Part shown: one piece after another, positions 34,582-46,445 of the stretch
How the letters are laid out: the number at the start of each line of letters is the position of its first letter
Numbering within the stretch: the first letter of the stretch is position 1
NCBI GenBank assembly: GCA_949592205.1
Contig: CATIUR010000001.1
Coordinates: 241,106,250-241,170,249 of the forward strand
DNA length: 64,000 bases
Direction: 5' to 3'
Source: Helichrysum umbraculigerum
Taxonomy: Eukaryota; Streptophyta; Magnoliopsida; Asterales; Asteraceae
Program-made: the position numbers and the translations under genes
The notes under the pieces: generated by a model
The model's database searches: none
What the model was told of the DNA's origin: nothing
What the model saw: the letters and a program-made list of their open reading frames with translations, nothing else

Positions 34582-35240
34582 TAGAGATGAGTAAAACAGT
34601 CTAAGACTGAAACTGGTCCTGAACCGGACTGGGACCGGTCCTAGAAAAACTGGACTGGGAAAAAGACTGGACTGGTCCTAGGACTGCCTGACAGTCCTAA
34701 TTCAGTCCTACTTTTCAGTCAGAAGACTGGTTAAAAACTGGACTGAAATCAGTTTAAACTGGTTAAAGACTGAAACAGGTTTAAAACTGGCAAAAAGACT
34801 GAAATGTATTATAAGCTATTTATGTTTATTTATTGTTTATTAACTTTTTTCTTTCCTTATAAAATTTAAATTTAGGTCAAATTGTATTTGATACATTTTT
34901 ATTTCTTTATTTATAAACTTTTATTTATTTTCACATCAACAATTTCAATTATATACATTTTAATTTAATCATACTTCATATTTATTGATTTTTTCTATTG
35001 GTTTTAAAATTTTATTGTAACTATTGACAAAATTATCGACCATGAAAAAAAAGACTGGAAATGACTGAAACTGGACTGGGACTGGACTGAAATTCTAAGA
35101 AAAACTGGCAAAACTGGCAAAAAACTGGACTGAAACTGGACCAGTCCTAGAAAAACTGGTTTTTAATTTTCTGTTAAAAAACTGGACTTTTTTGAACAGG
35201 ACTGAAAACCAGTTTTATCTGGTCTTTGCTCATCTCTAAA
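34582..35240. mobile_element. hAT-type MITE with ACTGGACTG internal repeats, 659 bp
   Basis: It begins TAGAGATGAGTAAAAC and ends GCTCATCTCTAAA, giving the inverted terminal repeat TAGAGATGAG. The flanks ATCCCAGC (34574-34581) and TTCCCAGC (35241-35248) match at 7 of 8 bases. Both subterminal zones are made of GACTGGACTGG and GACTGAAACTGG words around an AT-rich core. There is no ORF. Confidence 0.8.
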
Positions 35241-35293
35241 TTCCCAGCTACCATTTAACATGCTCTTGTGAATCTTTAGCAACTCCCACGACT

Positions 35294-35469
35294 CAGTGGC
35301 GGATCCAAGATTTTAAGTGACCCGTAACAATGTTATCTCAATTTTTCTAAACCCGTAGCATCAACAAGAAATGAAACTAAAAATGTTATTTTTCTATTGA
35401 AATTACACTGCGTATTGGTTATGGACCCGTAGCAACTGCTACCCCTACCTTCTACATGGCTCCGTCCTG
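35294..35469. mobile_element. Small hAT-like MITE with CAGTGGCGGA ends, 176 bp
   Basis: The left end is CAGTGGCGGATCCAAG. The right end read in complement is CAGGACGGAGCCATG. The flanks CCCACGACT and CCCACAAGT agree at 7 of 9 bases, so the duplication is partly decayed. The right end of the insertion at 25912-26976 belongs to the same terminal type. Confidence 0.6.
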
Positions 35470-35568
35470 CCCACAAGTACACCTTTAATTTAAAATATTA
35501 ATTAATTAATCATGATGCATGGCTATACAAATTACATAAAACCCAAAAGATTTTGATCATGTACCCAT

Positions 35569-35751
35569 CAGGGGCGGAGCTAGAGGGGAGGCATGTGGGG
35601 CAGTCGGCCCCCTAAAAATTTAGAATTGTCGAAAAAAATAAAATTTTTAAGGTTATTAATGTCAGTTTTGAAGTTTTGCCCCCTCAGAATGATAGAAAAA
35701 AGAAAAAAAATTTTTTTACCCCCTATACGAAATATCCTAGCTCCGCCCTTG
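35569..35751. mobile_element. hAT-like MITE with CAGGGGCGGAGCTAG ends, 183 bp
   Basis: The left end is CAGGGGCGGAGCTAGAGG and the right end read in complement is CAAGGGCGGAGCTAGG. The flanks GTACCCAT (35561-35568) and GTATCCAT (35752-35759) match at 7 of 8 bases. The interior has paired GGCCCCCTA and GCCCCCTC blocks. Confidence 0.8.
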
Positions 35752-36042
35752 GTATCCATAAAGACAAAGCTAAGTAATTAAAAAACAAAAATCGTTTCCC
35801 AACGCAATAAAAACCAAAAAAAGTTTATCAGAATGTCCCCATAACATATGATTTAGAATGTGATCTTTATAACTTATAGGACGTGTTCCATTGCCAGCCC
35901 TTAAAATGCTCTTGGTTGTTAAAGAGGTTTGTAATTTTTTTCTTTTTTTTAAAGTATGAGGCGTGGATTGTGAAAGATACCCATCTCATCCTGCCATCCA
36001 GGCCCATGCCCCTGCTTACTGTTTTTCTTAACTAGTTACTTA

Positions 36043-36605
36043 GAGCATCTCCAATGTATGCATTATCTTAGTGCATTAAATTTTATTATTTTAATGCAAA
36101 AAGAGAATCTTTAGAGAATATGCTTGCACTAAAAAAGGTTGCTCCAATGTGTTACACTAAATTATTTTTAATTAATTTAAAATACACAATTTAACAATTT
36201 AATATTAAAACTTTTATATAACTATTAAAATATAATAAGTGATGAATAACGATCATTATATTTAAAATTTTTAAAAATATAAATGGATTTTTTATGAAAA
36301 TTATAAAGTTAGTTTGATAAATATAATAGCAAACATTATATTTAGTAATGTTAAAAATATTAATAACAAATTTATAATCAATACATCATATAAATATATT
36401 TTAATTATTATAAATATTATTATTTAATGTGAATATTGTTTAGTGCAAAGTTTAGTGCATCACTATATTTGGTGCAACACTAAACACTATTTGACGCTGC
36501 ACTATAATTGTGTAGTGTTTAGTGCTAACATTGGAGCGAGTTTTTTACACTTTTGCACTATTTTAGTGCAAAAAGGTACATATAGTGTGAACGTTGGAGA
36601 TGCTC
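36043..36605. mobile_element. PIF/Harbinger-like MITE, 563 bp, TTA duplication
   Basis: Terminal inverted repeats GAGCATCTCCAATG and GAGCATCTCCAACG (from the right) are flanked by TTA at 36040-36042 and 36606-36608. TTA duplication with such ends fits PIF/Harbinger. The interior is very AT-rich with TTAGTGCA words and no ORF. Confidence 0.82.
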
Positions 36606-36608
36606 TTA

Positions 36609-37643
36609 CGAGTAGTTTTACTTGGAGGAAATTGCACATTATTTTTTTAAGGGTAGAGAGCTCTCGTTGTCAATAAACGTTTATAAATTGACTATACTTC
36701 AAGTGATATATATGAGGGTCAATTAAAAATTTAGGGATCGATGAATTTAGTATGTCAATAACTATCCTAATTAAACTTTTATTGACAGTCCTTAGGATTG
36801 CATTACAATTTTCTATTTTTAAAACATATTCACTTTAGTTATTCTATAAATTTCTTCTAAGTCCACAACCAAACATTACCAACTTACATTTCCAGTTTAT
36901 ATGAGATAATTATTTGCGTGTTATAAACGATGGGAAAAAAAACGTTCTTTATCGTACTATAATGAGTGATAATTCGTACATCACATTTTTTCATCCGTAT
37001 ACCATCAAACATGTTTTACTCTATTATATAGTATAACCGTATAAAACATAATTAATGGTGTAAGACTAAAATTAGTCGACGCCTTATTTAAAATGATTGT
37101 CTTTTTGTGGTTACCAACATTTAGAATTTATTATAGCTAGTAATCTACTAATGATAAATGCGTCAAAATGCAATTAACTAAGATCTGATATTCGTAGTGT
37201 GTCTCTAACAATTCGGGCATACATTATGTGTAAAAAACTTGTTATTTGCTGCTATTGTATGTAATTTACGGTATTTTTTCCGTGTGTCAACTTATAAGGA
37301 TGCAAAGTGACAAAATACTTGCAATGGAAATAAATAAAAACTTTAGTATACACAACGTACACCCAAAAAGTTGAATAAATACTACAAATATCAAACCTTA
37401 ATCATTTACATTTCTATGCTGTTAACCCAATCTAGATTGTCTTGATCAACCGTTCCTCCACAGGAGACATGGGATAAGAGGTAGATCTAAAAGCCCCTCC
37501 TCCAAGAATTCTAAAATTACCGCAAAAATAATTTTATTATGATAATTAGTGACAATTTAAAATAGTAAAAAGAATTAAAAAATTTACCCCAATATAAAAA
37601 TTTCGCTACGTCTCTTGGATGGATATTATAAATAAAAGAGTAA
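36609..37643. other. AT-rich spacer
   Basis: No gene, RNA or transposon end was recognised. Confidence 0.5.
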
Positions 37644-38229
37644 GGATCAGGAGAGCAAAGGTGAAATGGAGAGCAAGGAGAGCAACCAATCACCACTTGC
37701 CACATGTTCAACACAAGTTTCACTTTAACCCCTTGTCTATACTTATATTATATATATCTTCCCTCAACTTCTTCAATAACACTCCTCCACCCCACCACCA
37801 CCAACCACCTACTCTCACCCTCTGCCACCACCTGCCGCCTGCTGCCACCGTCGTCAACTGCCGTCGGCCGCCGCCGGATTCCGGCCAATTTTTTTTTTTT
37901 TTCCAAATTTTTTTTAACTAATTTTTCCTCCTTAAAAACACTGCATATTAATTTAAAACAAAAAAGAAACAGAAATTTATTGCATTTTGCGGTTATTTAA
38001 CTACATTTTGTATATACATTAATAAATATTCATATACTACTGCATATAGTAGTTTATGTGTTGCATCGTGTATGTTTATGTATTTATTATTACTTATTTT
38101 CAAGATGTGATATCACAAACTGCATTTTGTATATATATTTATTGCATCATTCTTTTTGTATACATGTTAGTCTTTTTTACTACATTTTATATTTTATGTA
38201 ACATTGTATCTTATATATTTTATATACAC

Positions 38230-38796
38230 AGTCACCAAAATGCAGTACAAATAGTATAATACAAACTGCAGTACAAACGAATAATATGTACTAAAAATAT
38301 ATATTTAAAATGCAGTAAAAGCAATTATATGTAGTATAATTTTATACAAAATGCAGTTAAAAACAAACAATATGTACTAGAAATTATATATACAAAATGC
38401 AGTAAAAAAAAACTATGTACATTATAATTTTATTCAAAATGCAGTAAAAATATAATACATGTAATACAAAATGCAGTACAAAAAGCAAACAATATTTACT
38501 AAAATTATATACACAAAATGCAGTAAAAAGAACAATATGCAGTATGTTATATATAAAATGCAATAAAATGATAATACATATAATACAAAATGCAGTACAA
38601 AATAAACCACATATATGTACTTAAATATATATACAAAATGCAGTGAACATAATAATATGCATTAATATTTTATACAAAACGTAGTAAAACATAATAATAT
38701 GCATTATAATTTTATTCAAAATGCAGTAAAAAAAAGATGCTATGTACAATACAAAATGCAGTACAAGATAAACAACATGAGTTACAAAATGCAGTC
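38230..38796. repeat. ATGCAGTA minisatellite (copy 1, left part)
   Basis: The word AAAATGCAGTA (with ATGCATTA and ACGTAGTA variants) recurs about every 40-50 bases, joined by AT-rich spacers containing TATATACAA and AATAATATG. The array resumes at 62033 after element A. Confidence 0.85.
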
Positions 38797-40488
38797 TGTA
38801 ACACCCAGTCTTCGGGTCTAGTAGTAAATTAATATTTTCGGACTGTGAATTATTATGAAGTGTGTCAGAAAATAGGTGTGCTGTATTATTTGAAATAAAT
38901 AGTGATAATAGTCGAATAATTTATTGTGACTAATAAATTATTCAGTGTTTTAATTTTATTTAGTTGACGGTAAAATAAAATAATGTTTTCCCGCATATGG
39001 TTTTTAAGTTCCAGACAATAATAAGTACGGGGGACAAAACTAGTACACATATTATCATTTATATGTGTAAAACCTTATCCCTATCACCTAGAAACATTCC
39101 AGAAAATTCGGGAGAGAACGAGAGGTTGATCCAAACCCTAAACCTCATCAAAATCATCATCAATCATCAAAATCTTGTGGAATTAATCCTTGTTCTTCCT
39201 TGTTCTTGGTCTGGCCGAACCGTACGTACCATAGGGACGATTCAAAAATTGTGAAACAAGCTTTGAGGTTAAATTGAGCTTATAGAACTATGATTCAAGC
39301 TTCAAAAACGTGATTTGATCCTTCTATCATCATCATAAACAACTTGTAAGTGTTGATTTCTTGATTTCTTATAAACTTGAAAATGGGTTCTTGAGTATTT
39401 GAAGAAATTAGCTTGATTAATCTTGAATTTGTGTTTGTAGTGATTATAAAATGGTTAGTTGATGCTTATTCCATGATTATAACATATCCCTTAGCTTAGA
39501 ATTGAAGAAATTGATTAAGCGTTCTTGAGGGCTATAGTGCTTACGATGAGTTAGATGAATTAGATGATGAAGTTAGTATTGTTTATGATTGGGAACACTT
39601 AATTGATAAGTAGAAAGTAAAATTATAACTTAGTTGGTTAATTACTCATAAAACTTAATATTTGTGATTGGGAGAATTAGTGATATTGGAGGTTGATAAT
39701 CTTGTTATATGATCTCATGATGATAATTAACAATGATTAAGGTGTATTAATATGATAAAGTGATCATGGGAATCATAAACTTGTTACATGATTATGAATT
39801 AATGATGTTAATTGGTTATTCATAATCTAGAGATGAAGTATGTTGAATTGTTGTAAATAAGTAACAATTTATGTGAATTGTGGTAGAAAGTGATTATTAT
39901 GATTGAATGATGGTATTATATTGGATATTAAATATGTTGTTTGATGAAGATGAATTAATATGATGTTATATATATATATTTTAAAACAAGTAACTAACTT
40001 GTTCTATTTTGTTGTAATTCCAGTTGAGCAGAAGACTCAGTGATATTAGACTACTGAGTGGATGCCTGAGGTGGTCGGTGAGTGGATCTCTAATCCTCAG
40101 TGTAACTTGGTTGTAACGAGTTTGGTTACAACCAGTAACATATTATTACTATTGTAGTTGCCATGATAATTATGATAGCTAGTAATAATATTGTTGATAT
40201 AATAACGTTGACCTGCTGAATATGTGATTTGTTGATTATGTGATCACTGGACTTGTTGTTGGCCTTCGGGCATCAGTTGTTAATGAGGTCAACGAGTTGT
40301 TGTTGAACTGTTGGTTGGGCTAGTCGGTTATTCAAGGTTTAACACACCTCCTGTGTTAGTTGAGAATAACCACTAGCTATCGGTCTCGTCCGTTATGGCC
40401 ATACGGATATGGTTGGGTAAGTGTTCTTGTGGAATCCCCGGGTATTATGATATCACAAGAGCCACCGATGCCTTATTATTAAGTCCTA
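38797..40488 (+). mobile_element. 5' LTR of element A, first part
   Basis: Begins TGTAACACCCAGTCTTCGGG and is collinear with the 3' LTR from 59877 (constant offset of 21,080 bases at the start). It stops at TCCTA, the target of element B. It contains a 5'-leader-like zone (near 39100-39340) and the putative splice signals discussed in the findings. Confidence 0.9.
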
Positions 40489-42677
40489 TGTAACATCCTG
40501 TTTCTGGGCCTGGAAATAAATTATAATTTTTATAAGTTTGGTTGGTTTATTTGAAAATAAACTAGTGAAAGAGCCTCAGTTTTTATAGTGACTAATAAAT
40601 TATTGTTTGTTTTAATTTATTAAAGTTGACGGTAAAATAAAAGTATTTTGACTTACGGGTATTTTCTGGTTCCAGACAATAGGCTAAGAACGGGTCTAAT
40701 TTATACTGTGTTGTAAGTGGGGCGGTGGGATTAAAAGGTGTGGACCGACTCATTTTCCTACCTAAATCAATTGTTCTTCATTTCACCTAAATTTTATAAA
40801 CTCTCTCATCTCTTTCAAAAATTAATCAAGAACAAAATAGAGATTGAATCTTGCTAGAGAAATCTGATTATCATCATCATTTATATCATCTTCTTCATTT
40901 GGATTGTAAGTGTTCTTGGTGTTCTTGAGCTTATTTTGTAGAAATTGGGAAAATGATGAACATAAGTGATTTGTATGAATTGAAGCTGGAAAATCATGTT
41001 TTGTTAATTACTTGTTGATTATTCATTGAAATGAGTTGATTACATGGTGATTATATGCTAGAATTTGCTAGTGTTCTTCAATTTGAGTTCATAGTTAGGG
41101 TTTGGTAATTTTTGAGAATTAGATGATGATGCATGATAGGAATTCATGATAGAATCACTTGTTTGTTGTTGTAATATAATCATAGTTGATGCTAGTGGTC
41201 TTTTACTTGGTATTTTCGAGTTTGTAAGCTGATTTTGTGGTAAATTGGGTTAGAGTTCGAGTGTGCAAGTTACAGGTCTGTGTATTGCTGAAATTCACTC
41301 GAACGCGATCCCAGAAGCCTTGCTGGATCGCGTTCCACAGTTATAATTTGATGTCGAGTCGTTTTGTTCTGATGAACGCGATCCTGAACCTCTATTTCGG
41401 ATCGCGTTGCTCTTTGTATTTTGAGTCAAATTGGTTTTGTTCTTGTGAACGCGATCCCGCCTCATTTCCTGGATCGCGTTGCCTAGTGTAATCTCGCAAC
41501 AGAATATTTTTATAAAGAGGAACGCGATCCAGCCACATTTTCCCGGATCGCGTTTGCATGAATTATTTTGAAGGATTTTGTAAATTTTGAAAATGCATAA
41601 GTGTTTAGAAGATAGTGTATTTAGTGGCACTTTATGCTTAGAAATATATGTTTTGAATGATGATTATAATGTGGATAATATTATGATTAATATAAGGATT
41701 CGTGGTAAGTGTTAAACCGTTACTGACTTGATGTTGTTGTTGTTCTCAGATAAGCGGGCGGCCACTCAGTAAGATTAGACCACTGAGTTGGTGATCAGAC
41801 GATAATATTTGGTGAGTGGAATTGTAGTCCTCGGTTCCACCCAGTTGTAACGGGTTCGGTTACAACGGGTAACCAGGATGGTTTATATTAGTAGGTTGTT
41901 GTTATTGGTCGTACCGGTACCAGTCTTGCCTGTTTTGTTTATGTTGCTGATTATATGAGTTGTTGTGCGATTGTTGTTGAATAGTTGAACAGTTGTGAAC
42001 AGTTGTGAACTGTTGCTTGTTGTTGTGTGCTTTTGCATTGTGAATGCAACGTGGTTGTTTTCAGAGGTCAACTGCTGTCTGGGTTGGGTTTGGGTACTAC
42101 TGTGTAGTTGTCGAGGTTTCTTTGAGACACATAGTTGAGAACAAGCCTAGTCAGTGAAGGTAGTACTCAAGCTATCGGTTGATTACTGGGATTGGCTTGG
42201 CGCCCAGTAGTCGTGGTTTCTGGGTTGGATGGATACCAGGAACCGCCGACGTTATGTGCTTATGTGTTTAATTGTTGTTGTTGCTTTGTTGTAAGACTTG
42301 TTATGAGTGGGTTGAATTGTCGGTTACGGTTCCATTCACTTAGCGTGAGCTAATCCCTCGTTGTTTAATGTTTTGCAGATTGTGGTTAGTTGATGTAGAT
42401 GTAGATGTTCGGGTTGTAGATGTTGACTGGAAGTTTGACTAAAGCTTGGCGCAACTCTGATCTTTTGTGGATATCTTTTGGGAAACGTTTTATATAAGGC
42501 CCGTTTTGTGTTAATATGGTTGTAAAAGCTAAACTAATGTTGTTATATGTTGTAGTCGTTAAACTGGGAAGCTTTGTAAGTCGGTAAATGTTTTGTTTTG
42601 GGGACTTGCGCTTCCGAATTTTCGAAATATAATATATAAATGATATATTTTGGTTCACGTAAGGACCGGGCCTTACA
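40489..42677 (+). mobile_element. 5' LTR of element B
   Basis: TGTAACATCC...GGGCCTTACA. Seen differences from the 3' copy include CATCCTGTTT/CATCCTATTT, TTGGGAAAATG/TTGGAAAAATG, GATCCCAG/GATCTTAG, CAAGCCTAG/CAACCCTAG and the 9-bp indel. It shares AGTTGACGGTAAAATAAAA and TTCCAGACAATA with the LTR of A, so A and B belong to related families. Confidence 0.92.
41301..41554 (+). repeat. Four GAACGCGATCC hairpins with 73-bp period (LTR of B)
   Basis: Hairpins GAACGCGATCC...GGATCGCGTTC start at 41301, 41374, 41447 and 41520, exactly 73 bases apart. Stems are conserved, while loops of 13-15 bases and the spacers differ. The array repeats in the 3' LTR from 54085. Confidence 0.92.
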
Positions 42678-44636
42678 AGTTGGTATCAGAGCATAGGTTT
42701 GGGTGAATTGGGCATTTGCGAATGTTCAATCCCAAATCTATTTGGTGTTAGTCAAACTTTTCGGTTAGTGGGATTAGCTTTTGGTTTGGGGATTGGTTAG
42801 TATAGATGATACTAACGATTAACAAGTTGCAAGTTGTGTTTTGGTTGTGAGTACAGGAATGGCAGATGATGAGAACCCGGATCCCAACAATGTTACTAGA
42901 ACGGAGCTTCCACCTCCAGAAAATAATAATGTTAATCAGGGTGGTACTTCCAATGTGAATCATGATGAAGCTAGTCAAGAGGATTATGTGTTGCATATGG
43001 AGGATGAGGTTATAAGACTTAGAAAGATAGAACAGTTGTATTTGGAGTTACAATCTAGAGTAGCTCAGCAAGCATATCAGTCTCCTCCTCCACCTCAGCA
43101 GAATAGGTTGTGTTCATTTAAGACTTTTAAAGCGTGTGGACCTAAAGACTTTGAGGGAGGTAATGATCCGATGGTGACATTGAACTGGTTAAGGGACACT
43201 GAGAGGAAATTTGAGGTGTGTCAGTGTGAAGATGAGTTAAGAGTTAAGTATGCGGTGCAGTTATTGAAAGGTCAAGCGATGAACTGGTGAGATTCTGCGA
43301 CTGCACAAATGACACCTGAGCAAAGATCTAGAATTACTTGGGCTGAGTTTCATAGAGAGTTTAGTAAGCAATTCTGCTCTGAGTTTGATATGCTTAGACT
43401 TAGGCAAGAGTTTCTGGATTTGGAGTTTTCTGATAAAATGACAATGGATGAACTTATCAATCAATTCACTGATAAGTTAAGATTTGTTCAGCAATGGGTT
43501 CCGGACGAGAGGACTAGGATTACCCATTTTGTTAAGACTTTACCACCACAGTACCGAACATCAGTGAGGTTGGCACGTTCTTTGACCGAGGCTTTTGAGT
43601 TAGCTAGGTCAGTGCATAGTGACAATCAAGCATGGGAGAAGTCGAGTAAGAATAAGTTGGTGCAACAATCTAAGAGTGGTACTACTGGAAGTAAGAGTCA
43701 GAATCGGAGGATTGAGTTTAGCGAGGGCTCGGTGGGTAGTGATCCAAACCCTTGGTGTAATACTTGTAGGTCGAGACATTCGGGTCCATGTACTCCTCAA
43801 ACATTAAGGTGCATTAAGTGTGGAGCATTTGGGCATGGTAGTAGAGAGTGTACCTTTCCTCAGTCTGTGTGTTGGAACTGCAAGAAAGAAGGTCATCGGG
43901 CAGGGCAATGTCCGGAATATGTTAGGCAAGGTTTGGGTTTAGCTGGAAGTTCGGGATCTGGTTCGGGTTCTGCATCATCAATTGGACAGAAGAGAAAGAT
44001 GGCGCCTCCTCGAGCTTTTCATATGATAGTGGGAGATCAAATGTAACACCCGGTCAAAAAGTCAAATTTCGCGCCGATTTTAAACTTTGAATAATGACAT
44101 TTTATAGTTCAAGTGAAATATTTTATTAAAAATATTTACAAAATGATATAAACAAAATTATGGATTTAAATAATAAATCTACATTTTAAACGGGTACGAA
44201 ATCACGGACATTTTGTACTGTGGTTGGAGACCACAGTACACGAGTTAGGGATCTGAGTTTTAACAAAAACCCAAACTCCCACCTCATTTCTTCATTTTCT
44301 TCTTCTTTTTCACCTACCTTTTCTCTCATCTCTCTCTCTACAACCTACCACCACCACCACCATAATCCGCCAAAAACCACCGTCAAACGACCTCCAATCT
44401 CAAAGCCCCTTTAGGGAAAAACGATCACCACGCAACGATCTACAATCCTATCTTTTCGGATTCTCCTCGCGCGGATTTGTAAGTTTCCGACAATTCTCGA
44501 AATCTCTGAAAACCTTGTTATTTTGCTTGTTTGCGGTTTAGATAAGCTTAAAATACTTAGTTACGGGTTGGGTAAAAGAATCAGACTCAACGGAGGCCGG
44601 AAAACTCGTTTTCGGCTCAAACTCCGGCGATCAGAT

Positions 44637-44880
44637 CGCTACGTCGCAGAGACCAAAAACAGTGCTGCGACGTCGCAGCCGACGTCGCAGCCAACGTCGC
44701 AAAAACATCTCAACGTCGCATGATGCGACGTAACACCCTACGTCGCAGTAAATCTTAAACGTCGCACATTGCGACGTAACGCACAATGTCGCATTAAATT
44801 GCGACGTCGCACATAGCGACGCACGACCCTACGTCGCAGCTGACGTCGCATCTGACGTCGCATCTGACGTCGCAGAACCT
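44637..44880 (+). repeat. ACGTCGCA/TGCGACGT array in the LTR of C
   Basis: The octamer ACGTCGCA and its complement occur more than fifteen times in 245 bases, often back to back (TGCGACGTCGCA). The region is CpG-dense in an otherwise AT-rich LTR. The identical array lies at 50699-50942. Confidence 0.92.
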
Positions 44881-45016
44881 TAAAAACCTATGTTTTTCAC
44901 TAAGTATTGACAACAAAATTTTACCACTCGATTTTACCCGAATTTGGATTCCGAACACGTTTTCTTTAAAGTAAAGCAGTAGAAATAAAAATTTTCCAAG
45001 CTGACCTGGCAGCTCG

Positions 45017-45105
45017 ACCCCAGCCAGGGGCTCTGCCCCTTGGACCCCGCCAGGGGCTGCCGCCCCTCGGACCCCGCTACCAGGGGCGCTGCCCCCGGAC
45101 CCCCG
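45017..45105 (+). repeat. GC-rich CCAGGGGC...GCCCC triplicate in the LTR of C
   Basis: Three imperfect units of about 30 bases, each CCAGGGGCnnTGCCCC followed by GGACCCC, form inverted CAGGGGC/GCCCCTG pairs. It repeats at 51079-51167. Confidence 0.85.
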
Positions 45106-46194
45106 TACACCATTCCCAGACTTCAGCAACAAATGCACACATGAACAACTCGCTTAGACAAACTGATTTGTCTCATACTTATATAACCTCACGTGTTTAG
45201 GACACTAGAAGGTTACCATTTGGACGACGCGCGTATCATCGTATCGCTAACAATTCACAGGTGAGTTTCATAGCCCCACTCTTTCAACTGTTTTACTGTT
45301 TTTGGGGTGAAACACATGCACAACAACTGTTTTCAAATTATATTAATAATCTTTTATAATTCACAATCAATCTTATTACTGTATGTAATACAAATGTGTA
45401 ATACTTAGGAATTACACCCAACACATTGTTTTGGAACAATATCAAGACCTAACCTAGATAGGTCACAATCGTACACTATCAGATTGTTGGAAAACAATTA
45501 CTTAGGTATAACTGGATATAGTTATTACTATTCATTGGCCATATTGTCGCGGGACAATATTATCAAATACATTAGAACTGGTTAGTTCTACCTACACTAG
45601 ACGACATACATACATTTACAGGATCAGTTTCTCTTTTAGGAACTAATATTGCCAATACAATTCAGAACCCAAATATACTTGCTAGGCTTTAGGCTAGAAG
45701 TATACGATAGCATCATATGTTAGTATAGATCCTTTATACTAATACAATTCAACTAGGTGATGAGTATTCATACCTAGGACCAACGTATTACTTAATATCT
45801 AAATATTTGCTTATACGTATTTAGATACAATCAATTATTTTCATGCGTGTCACGATTGTTACTTACGTTTGCTCATTTGACAAATATATGTATCTATATA
45901 TATATATATATATCTACATGTTTATATATTATCATGAGCACTTGGTGCTAACTTCAATAATATTTATGTATATTAGTATAAATACAATCATACAAACACA
46001 ATCATTCAAGTCGGACGCGTCGTTGTACGGTCGACACTTATTTGCAATAGCTAGTATGTCGTAGTACTACTAGCTCTACATTTCAACTATGCTCTCGAGC
46101 ACTTCAGAAACGATGCCGCGGTATTGCAGCGGGCACAAAACGATACCACGGTAAAGTGGGTACAAAACGATGCCACGGTATTGCAGTGGGCACA

Positions 46195-46445
46195 ACTTCA
46201 ACCAGACAAGTCGTTGTACTTGTATTATTTTCAAGCAGACAAGTCGTTGTACTTGTATTATTTTCAAGCAGACAAGTCGTTGTACTTGTATTATTTTCAA
46301 GCAGACAAGTCGTTGTACTTGTATTATTTTCAAGCAGACAAGTCGTTGTACTTGTATCATTTTCAATCAGACAAGTCGTTGTACTTGTATCATTTTCAAT
46401 CAGACAAGTCGTTGTACTTGTAGCATTTTCAAACAAACAAGTCGT
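46195..46445 (+). repeat. 33-bp minisatellite in the LTR of C
   Basis: Seven to eight copies of a 33-base unit with core CAGACAAGTCGTTGTACTTG plus ATTATTTTCAAG. Because 33 is divisible by 3, all frames stay open as 11-residue repeats, but there is no sign of a real protein. The 3' LTR carries it at 52257-52507. Confidence 0.95.

Noticed and set aside
37619..38000. Pro/Thr/His-rich ORFs, repeated at 62529-62880
   Set aside because: They lie in the inverted arms of the DNA element, lack any domain, and the frames differ between arms.
41295..41630. ORF of 111 codons on the - strand in the LTR of B
   Set aside because: It spans the GAACGCGATCC hairpin array and has no family resemblance.
46195..46445. 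CRISPR-like repeat array
   Set aside because: Repeats are contiguous without unique spacers and lie inside a plant LTR.
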